Positions 46,992-59,100 of a stretch of DNA of 64,000 nt are shown piece after piece. Under the pieces are notes generated by a model that worked only from the letters and a program-made list of their open reading frames with translations, was not told where the DNA came from and ran no database searches. The stretch lies in the NCBI GenBank assembly GCA_034401795.1, contig CM067366.1:83872147-83936146 (forward strand). The letters are read 5' to 3'. Made by a program: the position numbers and the translations under genes. Source of the DNA: Chaetoderma sp. LZ-2023a. Taxonomy: Eukaryota; Mollusca; Caudofoveata; Chaetodermatida; Chaetodermatidae. Positions within the stretch are counted from its first letter, which is position 1. Every line of letters starts with the position of its first letter.

Positions 46992-49900
46992 CTGTGAGAG
47001 AAGAGCACACGCATACACAGCATAAGAGAACAAGCTCTATTTACACACATGACTTAAACTGTCAATCACATCTAGATCCATAAGTGGTCGCTATTGTTCA
47101 AGCACATTTCTTTTTGGAAATTTATGACTGGAATGATTGGCTCAGTTCTAGAGCTAGACATTCCAGTAGTAAATTTGCACAAATATATCTTTAGCCCACA
47201 AAATTGACATTTCTCAAGGCCGAGCTGCAAAAGCTGTTTCTGGTCGAGGTTAACATTAAATGGTTAAACAATCTACCCTAAAGAGCACAGAAATTGTTGT
47301 GAGTAAAGGGGCAATGCAAACCACTGTAACAGCTGCTAAATACATAGAAATTTGCAAAACCTATCACAATTAATATTTACTTCAAAGTATTTGTAGAAGA
47401 GTATCTTTCCAGACATAAAGTTGTGGTAGTGTGTTAGTCTGTTAATCATAACATAATTAACTGTATCGCTGCTGTAAGCCTCCAGAAACTAATTTCAATG
47501 AGCAAAAACTTTTGCTTTGATGAATACTTTGAAAATAATTTGACTGAAAGCTGTTGGTGGCTTAGCCACCAACAACTTTCAGTCAAATTGTTTTCAAAAT
47601 ATTGAGTAGGTCCTGAGATATAGCCCTTGGAATATGTCATCTGCACACACTCAGCAGTCAGACGGTTAAAAACGTGATACCTTTTACTATTAACTTTATC
47701 ATACATGTTATATTTCGACATCTTTTATATTATTCTATTTTAAGTGACACGATTAACTCTCGTAATGTGGGAATCTAGTTTTAGCTATGCCACGCCCATC
47801 TCTAGCCAAGCTCCATCCGCACTTCGCTCATGTTGGGATCGATCAACCCCTGAACTCCTTGACTATTAATTTCCAGAAATCTATACAGGGAAGCTGTTGA
47901 ATATTTTGAAACCATTGCAGCAACAGCCCCCAGTCAAATTACTTTCAAAATATTCTACAGCATGTTTATTAAATAGTAAAGACATACAATTCATACAATG
48001 TGTAGTCCGTTATCAATTATCAACAAGCTTAGCTACGTCATTCATGATGTAATTGATTATGACATCATCCTTTATGTCAAGTAGTTGATTATGATGTCAT
48101 ATGATTGCTGAGTAAACTGGATTCCTTCAATGAGCTGTATTAATTCTTGAATGCAAACTGTGTAATAATACATATTTGCGTTGTTTATACCTGATGAAGA
48201 AGCGCATTTATGTACGAAAGCTTGTCAAAATATAATGAAGTTAGTCTTAAAAAGATATCAACTATTGAATCCTGTTCTCATTTCCAGACATATATGTGTA
48301 TTTCATCTATTACATGTAGCATAGTCTATGGTGCAATGGTTTCCCGACAGAATGTGAATCTTACCACCGTATAAAGGTATATATTCTTCCACCGGTAATC
48401 AATCACGATCTCATTTCTATGGACAATGCAACCAAGCTTTAGTTCTGCACCTCACCATCTTGCATACCTAACACAAGACCTGATGGTATGATTGGTTTGG
48501 TTATGCCACATTTCATGGTTTGCTAACCATTTTTGTTTTTGGATAATTGATGACTGTTTTGAAACAAATTTGACTGGATTACTGGAAGCTGTTGCTGCCT
48601 TATGCTTTTAATCAAAGTAGTTTCAAACTATTCAAAAGATTCTGCTTTATAAATGTGTCTTAAAGTTCGAATCTATGATTAATTCTGCAAAGTACTACTG
48701 ATATGAGCTGTCATATATTTATCAGTCACGCGCAAGCACTTTGAAAATAATTTGACTGAAAGCTGTTGGTGGCTTAGCCACCAACAACTTTCAGTCAAAT
48801 TGTTTTCAAAATATTGAGTAGGTCCTGAGATATAGCCCTTGGAATATGTCAATCCTGATTCATTACCTGATTGATGTATAATATTGTTACACTTGCTTAT
48901 AAAGACACCTGTTTATTAGCACCACTTGATTGGCCATAAGGACACACTCATCTATACACATCAGCAAAGTTTATCATCCACAGAAAGTTCACCTTTCAGT
49001 AGCGACTCCATTTGCCATGTTTATCAAATTCTTATGGGAGTGTGCAGATAAGTTCAGACATGGACAAATCTGAACTATTTTACACAATAGGCTCCAGTCA
49101 TACAGTATTTTGTCATATTATTTTTATAAAATAGTAAAAAAATTAAGATATTGATATTCAGCTAAATTGTTTCCAAAATATTCAGCAACACTAATTTTAA
49201 TTCACTGTAAGATATTCTAGGATAATCAAATGATCTTTCCATTATTCAAATGGATATTTCAAAAGACCACCAAGGGGCCGCTTTGGCAGGACTAACCATT
49301 AGACTGCTAACCCTTACCACTCTGATATCAATATTCTATCTTTAAGTGTGACAATAGCAGAGACTGGCGTACATTTTAAAACGATTTTGGTGGACAATGT
49401 TGTTGTCTACAAAAGTATCATCATCCACCAAATTTGTTTCAAATTTAACACCAGGTCACGTAATTTGAAAATTAAAAATTTTGACATAGTGTTACGGGTT
49501 AATTTATGCTTGTAATATATACCTGTATATTAGAGCCACATTTTGGACAGGCTTTAGAGTACTGGTTTATCCACTCAGAAGAAAATGTTTCCTCTACTGC
49601 ACGCTTCAATGTCTGACGTCCATATCGCTTCTCTAGTGACACACGTGCATCTTCGTCAGCGTCTAAGTATTGATCACGCAGCTTCTTCAACTCAGCTGAA
49701 ATATTAATGAAGGATCACAGAGTTGACGTCATTGCATAAATCCGCTAAGCGTGCTGCGAGGTGACCTCAAGAAAGCAGGACTCGGTACACTCAAGTCAAG
49801 GAATTACGGCTGAGGACAAGACACAGTGGGCTGAAGCCAAGAAGGACTGATTGTAGCTGTAGGATGTTTCTACTACTACAGCTGCAGAATACAGTAATCA

Positions 49901-52900
49901 TATATACAAACATGACAGAGTTGAGTTTATGCAAAGAACTGAACACAAACTCTGTATTATTAACAGCTTGGTGAGTGCTTCGACGGTAACATTGTATTGG
50001 CAATGAAACATTAATCTTTATAACCATGAAACAGCTAAAAAAAAAAGAGAAAAACTGCACTGAATATTTTGAAAATAATCTATCTGGAATCTGTCACTGC
50101 CATAGAACTGTCCAGACCATGGAAATCTAAGGTACAAAGGTGATAAGTTTGACAGTAAACATGAACATTTAGGTCCGAAATGAAATAATTTGGATCCAAA
50201 AGGCAATAAGCTTTTGTCTGAAAGACAACACAACCTACACATAGTTGTCAAAGGAAACATCTTCCAACATATTCCTCAAAGGAAACATCTCCCAACAACG
50301 TGTTTCAATAAAATCAGTTTCAAAGTATTCAACATTTTTCCTGTATAGTTGCCGTGAAATGTAAGACTGCAGTTTTAGCATTGCCCCACCCATCTCTCAC
50401 CAAGTTCCACCCATATTTTGCTATGTTGGGATTAATCGATCCCTGCACTCTCTCAATCTCAATTTCTGGAAAACTACATGCATACAGGTAATCTGTTATA
50501 TTTTTTAACTAATTTGACTGGGTGCTATTGCTACCTATAGCAACAACAGCCTGCAGTTAAATTAGTTTCAACATATTCAACAAAATGTTTATTAACCCTT
50601 AGCACTCTGATGTCAATATCAAGGATGGGGTCAATTCCATTTTATCAATTCCAATTCCACCTCAATTCATTTTATCAATTCCAATTCCACATCAATTCAT
50701 TTTATCAATTCCAATTCCACCCAAACAAGTTCAATTCCAATTCCATTTTATCAATTCCAAGTCCAATTCCAATACCAATATTTACTTGAGATCAACAGTT
50801 ATATTTTAACCCTTTAATGCCCAAGATTGGCCAAGAAAAACTAGATTTATAAATGACCATTTGCAGGATAAGAAGACTATTTTTTAAATTTAACAATGCA
50901 ATGACTGGCTCAGTTATAGAATCAGACATACCAATGGTAAATTTTCAAAAATAGCATACATATATATGATCGTTCCTCGAGACCAGTGCAGAGGGCATTT
51001 TGGCTGGCTTCTCTGTTAATATTTAAAACGATTCGAATAAAAATTATTGTTGCCAATAGGTAGTTATATCTTTCAGTCAAATTATTGTCCAAAAAGTCAA
51101 CATTTAGCAGATCTTATTTTTAGTTCATTTGACTTAATTATAGAATTAATGCCAAGTTATTTTCTGATGAATAGGGCTAAAGTTAATGCCATGTCTAATT
51201 ATTATAGATACATCTAAACCTTGCTATATAAATGCTGCATTAAAAAGCATTAGACATTACAGCACTGAGCACATGTATGTAGAGTTTGAATAACACCTCA
51301 AGTCCAGGTGTCTGTGTTTTAAAAGCGGAGATATTTCACAGCGGTGGTTGTTCAATGATTCCTTTGTTATGTAAGAGGGTATAATTACAGGGCAATTATC
51401 TTGTAATGTACTGCTTTCTTCACCCATTTCATACCATGCAGATGATAGTTATTCCTTTACTGAACACTATTGCTGACATCTTGATGAATAATTTTAACAC
51501 AATTTGGTTAACTTGGTTCTACTTTATATATTTGAAATCATTTTAACTAATTTGTTATCATCAAATAATAAATTTGTATGATTTTAAAGATGGCATGATT
51601 TCATAGAGATGAAACCCTGTTTCCAGGGAATGCAGAATGAAATTAGTTCAAGATCAGAGGCTTTGATTGAAAAAAGGAGGTACAAAGCTCACATAGGATA
51701 AAAAGGTTAATTGGTCACTGGTCATGGAGAATTGAGTTAATTCAATAATGTATTAAAGTTCATAGCATTTATCTGATCTTTATTTTGTCAATTCAGAGAG
51801 TAAGAGATTATTTGTGAAAGTTTACCACTGGAATTACTGGCTCAATTATCCAGCTAGCCACTCATAGTGGTAAATTTTCAAAAATAGTCTTCCATTTGCC
51901 TGCCAACGAACATTTCTCAAACTCATTGCAGGGTTAATGGCTAACTTGCTCATCACTGAATTATCAGTATCTAAAATTCTAAGTCTTCAAACCAAACATA
52001 TAACTAAATTTTTAACATTTATTTAAATAGAAACTGTTGCAGCCATAGGAGACAAAAGTATTCAGCCAAATAAATTGTAAAATATTCAATAAAGCATCTA
52101 ATAACAGCTGGCATAATAAATATCATCAACCCGCATATAGAATGAAATGTGGTAAATACTATCATATAGATCACTTATGATGAAATGCATTAAGGGCATA
52201 TAAACAGCATTGTATAATTTACAGATATTACAGGTACATTTTATAGCCACCAATGTTCAGTAAATCTATGACAAATATGACTGGAATTGATTGGAATTGA
52301 ATTAGAATTTATCAATTCCGGTCAATTCAGATTATCAATTCCAAATCCAATTCCGGTGTCTTAAAAATTTATCAATTCCAATTCCAATTCCGGAGTCCTC
52401 AGATTTATCAATTCCAATTCCGGAATTGAATTGGAATTGACTGATCAATACATGTAGTAGACATACAATTTGTACAATAACGCTTTGTCCGTCATCAATT
52501 ATGCATTCGCTGACTTTCAACTGAAGGGTTGGTTAAAGGGATAATGGTCAAAATTGGCCAAGAAAATCTAAACTTCGGCTTTTGAATATCCTTTCTTAGG
52601 CCAAGAGACGTGGCTATTTTGGACAATTTACAACTGGAACGGACTGGCTTCCTTATCGAACCTGCCATTCAATTTGAAAATTTTAAAGAACAGACATCTC
52701 TTGGCCTACAAATGGACATTCCTCAACGCCACTGTAGAAGATACTTTAGGTCAGCATAACCATTTCTAAAAATAGTCTTCTCTTGGCATGCAAATGAATA
52801 TTAAATTAAGAAATATTTTGATTTTCTTGACCAAATTTTACCATTAAAGGGTCAATCAGCACAGATTTGGCAATGTCATCCTCACACTGACCACTTACTT

Positions 52901-54915
52901 GATCTGATCCTGCATGGCGACACACCATGATACGTCAACATGCAAAGCACACAAAATACATAGCCACACGACGGGCACTGCCCCATGTTGGTGTCCTGGT
53001 CAATAATAACGGGACATTGACATGTCTGACGGGGGCAATGACTGATGTCGAGCATTGTCTCCAGGGATGTTTGCAATAACATATCGTCATATCGTGAGAA
53101 AACCTCGGCCGGTACTAGATCACGAACCTGTCAAGATAATAAATTGAATCTTGTAGGTAATTTAATCTTGGTCAAAACAAATCAAATTTGTGTGCCTAGT
53201 GAATTCCCATTTGCAGGCCAAGCGAAGCCTACCTTTAAAAAATATGTTGCTGAGTTAGCTACCTGGCTCGGTTAATGAGCCATTCCAGTAGCATAATTTC
53301 AAAAATACCTGTAGTCTTGTCTTTGTCTTATCAAATGAACATTTCTCATTAATCACCACTGCAGCGGCCATTTGTAGGTGGCTTGCTCATTCATGTGATA
53401 CAGAAATACTCATCATCTTAACCCTTTAATGGTCAGATTTGTTCAAGAAAATATAAACATCTGCCTATTGAATGCCCATTTAGAGGCCAAGGGAACACCA
53501 TTTTTGAAAATTTACCACTGGAATGACTGGCTCGATAACCGAGCCAGTCATTCCAGTGGTAAATTTTCAAAAATTGTTTTCTCTTGGCCTGTAAATGGAC
53601 ATTCCACAAGACCATAACAGAAGCCAGTTTTGGCCAGCATGGCCATTAAAGTGTTACATTTATATATATATATATATATATAGTTACTTAGGTGATCTAT
53701 TTAATTTGTGAGCGACATATTTCTCAGTATGTCCATGACGTTACGTTAACTGGCTCAATCTAGCCATAATTTGTTTACGTATATTTAAATTGTACATGGG
53801 TTTTTTTCTCAGACGCATTTAGAACTTATTTGAAAGCCATTCAAATTTCGAGACTGGCATGTTTCTTTAGTAGTAGAGTTTTGCTATAAACCACAATCAT
53901 ATCGTTTTTATTTTGCACTTCTTAGCTCGTTATGCCTTGTAAATTAAATGACAATCAGATCAACATTAATGACTTGTACTGTAACAGAATAAATGTAGCA
54001 TGAACTGACTGGCAGATGGTTGTGACTGGAGAATACATGTAGCATGAACTGACTGACAGATGGTTGTGACTGGAGAATACATGTAGCATGAACTGACTGG
54101 AAGATGGTTGTGACTGGAGAATCCATGTAGCATGAACTGACTGACAGATGGTTGTGACTGGAGAATCCATGTAGCATGAACTGACTGACAGATGGTTGTG
54201 ACTGGAGAATCCATGTAGCATGAACTGACTGGCAGATGGTTGTGACTGGAGAATACATGTAGCATGAACTGACTGGCAGATGGTTGTGACTGGAGAATAC
54301 ATGTAGCATGAACTGACTGACAGATGGTTGTGACTGGAGAATACATGTAGCATGAACTGACTGGCAGATGGTTGTGACTGGAGAATACATGTAGCATGAA
54401 CTGACTGGCAGATGGTTGTGACTGGAGAATACATGTAGCATGAACTGACTGGCAGATGGTTGTGACTGGAGAATACATGTAGCATGAACTGACTGGCAGA
54501 TGTTTGTGACTGGAGAATCCATGTAGCATGAACTGACTGGCAGATGGTTCTGACTGGAGAATACATGTAGCATGAACTCACTGGCAAATGGTTGTGAGTG
54601 GAGAAAACATGTAGCATGAACTGACTGGCAGATGGTTGTGACTGGAGAATACATGCAGCATGAACTGACTGGCAGATGGTTGTGACTGGAGAATACATGT
54701 AGCATGAACTGACTGGCAGATGGTAGTGACTGGAGAATACATGTAGCATGAACTGACTGGCAGATGGTTGTGACTGGAGAATACATGCAGCATGAACTGA
54801 CTGGCAGATGGTTGTGACTGGAGAATACATGTAGCATGAACTGACTGGCAGATGGTTGTGACTGGGGTTATCAAATCGGCTTACGCTATAATTGTGCACT
54901 AGAATAACATAACAT

Positions 54916-54993
<78 letters not shown>

Positions 54994-56065
54994 CACGCGC
55001 ACACGCACACACACACACCAAAATCAAAATTTTTTTTTTAATGTATTCTAATGGCTGTTGAATATTTTGAAGGTCCGACCTTGATGTCATAATCAGCTAA
55101 GCGCTGTTGAATATGTTGAAACTAATTTGACTGGGCGCTGTTGCTGCCATAGGCAGAAACAGCACCCAGTCAAATTAATTTCAAAATATTCAACAGATTA
55201 CCTAATGTATATAGTTTCTGGAAATTCATAGTCAGTGAGTTCAGAGATCTATTGATCCCAACACTAGCGCGGTGTGGGTGGAGCATAGGTAGAGATGATG
55301 GGACATGGCTAAAAATGGAAAGGTCCATTGGATCGGAAAACATTGCTAGCTTAGGCAACAATGTCTTCCAATCCAATTATGTTTAACAGGACATTTTTTA
55401 CACGTACATCCTGTTCTAACTTGTACTAACTAACATGTTTCTGTTATGGAAACATTTTACCATATAATCGTATTTATCAGCTGGACTGTTACGTCTGTAA
55501 GTAAATACATATTTACATACCTGCGAAGGATTGGCCTGTGAATCACATTTCTCATCCGGACATGTCATTGCACGGACGTTCCCGTCCTCGATCTGCACGG
55601 TGAAGTACTTGCACATGCACATCTTACAATATACATGCTTACATGCATCGAATCGAATACACTGTTCCCCGAGCTTATCCATAAAACAAACATTACACTG
55701 AAACAATGAAGTCCGAAACCTATTATTTATTTCCTGTCTATCAAAGTCTAAAATGGCGGGAAGCAGCAAATCTTGAGATGCGACATCTTGAATACCGCGT
55801 ACATCGTAGGTAGTTCCATCCTCCGCCTTCAAACGCTCCGACGTATTATGTGTAATTTTAATGACGGACAGTTTTAAGGGAGAAGTAATGTTGAGAAATG
55901 GAATTGTCTGCTCCTGTAAGAATGTCACCCACATGTAGAGAATAACACAGCCAGAGTTGTCCTCCCATAGTGTATCGAGATGCCGACAGAGCCTGCTGAG
56001 CTGTGAACAAATTGTAGGGAAATTAATGCCAGCAATTTGGTATATGTATGTCAGGCCTCAGAGGG

Positions 56066-56104
<39 letters not shown>

Positions 56105-59100
56105 CCTAAGAAAAACCAGTAAAAGGCCAAGAGAGCAATTATCGCTCACCTGGAATTATTGGCCATTCCGGGCACAAATGAACAAAACAAGATGACCATT
56201 TTAAAAATTTACCAATCTATTTTCTGTGAAGGTATATTCAAGTTTTATTAAAATTGGCCCAGTTGTTAATAAGTAGTCTTTCATATGAATTTTCCAGAAA
56301 ATCCAAGATGGCCTCCAAATGTGCTAAATTTTGATTGATCCACGATGGCTTTTTTTTTACGTATCAACTATCAATGGACAAATTTTAATCGTGTTTCAGC
56401 CCTAATCGTATCTGCCAAATTTCGGCCAGATCTGTTCAGCGGGTCTGGAGAAGTCGTTTTTGCAAAAGCTAGGTCATCCAAGATGGCTACTGAATTATTT
56501 AGCCAATAAAATTCCCTTGAACAATCTTGGTTCAGCTCTTACCCTAGATCATATTTCATGAGGTCTGCATCAATCGCCCAAGCGGTTTAAGAAGATTTTT
56601 AAAGATATTTTTTTTAATAGGCCAAAATCCAAGATGGCCAGCGGCCAAATTGGCCAATCGGCTTTATTTGACCGAACTTGAATGCTATGCCCTAAGGATT
56701 GTTCCTGGCAAATATAATTGAAATCGGCCCATCAGTTCTCGAGAGAAGACATTTTAAATTTCCCATTACTTAAGTACAAAACAACAAAAAATGTACATGT
56801 ACGGGAACTTTGAGGGGGAAAATGATTCAAGATGGCCGCCAAACCGTTCATCCGACAATTTTGAAAATGGCAGATTTGTGATCAGAATACCCAAATAACA
56901 AATATATAAAACCAATTTCGGCCTCAAAATCCATCAAATAGAAAAATCCAATGTGGCCGCCAAATACTCTACATTTTGATTGGCCCACGGCGGCCATGTT
57001 TTTTATGGATCATCTTCCCTTGAACAAACCGTAATGAGCCTTAGTCCCTAATCATATCTTACAAATTTCGCCCTGATCCCTTCAGCGGTTCTGGAGAAGT
57101 CGTTTTCAGGAAAACTAGATCATCCAAGATGGCCACAGAACTATTTGGCCAATCGAGTTCTCTTCAACAAACTTGGTTCAGCTGTTGCTCTAGATGATAT
57201 TTCATGAGTTGTGAATTCAATCCCCCCCCACCCCCCTCGGTGGCTTTGGAGATTTTTAGACAGATTTTGGGAAATTATCACGGAAATTGCATTTAACTTA
57301 CGTGATTACGAACGGCTGGGATAAATATGGAAAGCTAAAATGTCAAAAATAAAAATAAATCGGTGCTATATGGATCGGCGCTATGGTACTTATCAAAAGA
57401 AAATCAACGCTAAAATCGACAGCAATCCTAAATCTGACAAAGCTACTTAAGCTAGGGGTACTTCACGAGTTCCAAGTCTTATCCATTTAACCCCTGAGAT
57501 TTTCAAATCAAGTATACAAATCCATCGAGAAACTGTGTATGTTGAAATTAACTTGCCTGAAATATGTTGCCGACATAGATCAACAGCTCCCAATGAAGTT
57601 AGTTTCAAAATGTTTAACAAAATATTCCATACATCATAACATATTTCTCATGTAAGGTTTAACCCTGTACGGGTAAAGCCTACCGAAATGGCCTCTGCAG
57701 TGGACTTGAGAAATGTCCATTTGTAGACAAATTTAAGGTTAATTTTTAAATTTTATTACTGGAATGACTGGATCGATTCTAGTTGTAATTCTCAAAAATT
57801 GTCTTCTCTTGGTCTGCATATATTGACATTTTCTGACCACATTTTACCATCAAATGGTTAATTATTTCCTTGAAAAATATCTTACTTTCAAGTACAGGGA
57901 AAGTTGCAGAATATTAAAACAATAATTGGACATCTAGCCATTGCTAATGATAGCAATATCTGCTACATCTTCTTCTTGATAATGTAGATCCCGCCTCTTC
58001 AAGGCGCACGTCGAACAAACGACTAAGTGTTGTTGTCATCTAGATAGACAGGGGACCACGAGTCTTCAGCAGTCTCAGTCTCAAACAATATGTGAAGTAT
58101 ATCCAGTCTCTAGCCATTGGCTCAATTTCATTGAGGTAGGATCATTGACACCAAGATCAGATAGGATTTGGCAAAACCTTCCGTAGCAGGTGACACGAGC
58201 CTCATCCAGCAATCGGCACTGAAGCAGGAAGTGTGTTCTAGTTTCTGATCAGCCGCATCCATACACAGCAGGCACGTTGGGTCACGCGAATACTGGTTGG
58301 GATTGCCATAAGATGTCTGGAGACGTAGTGCCAATTAAAATCCTAGCTTTATATGTGGCTTTCTTTGTTTCATGAGTAGACATCGGCACAGTTGACCAGA
58401 CTGGGGATATTGATGACAGGTCAAATTGGCTCCCAGACAGATACTGTAGCGAACTGAGCTCTTTTGCTTGACACTGAAGGCTTTCAGACCAAAGAGTGCA
58501 ATGGCACGGTTAACGCGTTTTTTCCAGTCCTCTTTGCTAGGAGGTGCTGCTAGAAGTTCATGTGAGGATGGTAGGTTATATTTCCACAAAATTTGTGATA
58601 TCCAGGAGAACCAGCATCTGTCATCTACAGTTTTGAGTGAAAGTTGGCGATGTGCGAGTTCAAATTCCCTATTTTTGGGTCGCTGATGACATTATGGAAG
58701 AAAACTAGGGATCGTCTATGCATCTCGGCTGTTACTGGCAGCATACCAAGTAAGGCATAAATAGCTGGAATTTATCAGGGAGACTGTAGTTGCCGCAATA
58801 GCTCACGTGCGAAATGCTTTAGTGACGAACACTCACTCTCAGAACACATCCAGATTCTGTTCCGTGTAGGAGACGAGGCTGAATGTAAGTGATCCAAATT
58901 TTCTGGGGTACTGGATTTAAGCCGTTTTTACCATGAAAGCCGGCCCCAAAGAGCATGTAGGCTGTCTTTCTGGCTGTGGAAATATCAGCTTCAAGCCGCT
59001 GTTGCATAATGTTATGAACAGATCCCTGGATAACGCTGAGATGGGCTGCATGATCAACAATGTCAAGTTCGTAGCTGTTGTAAGTGATGACGGATTTCTG

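Noticed and set aside
53944-55016. Three long overlapping minus frames (187-353 codons)
   Set aside because: They are by-products of a 44-bp minisatellite and a CA microsatellite; no domain is present and all three frames are open alike.
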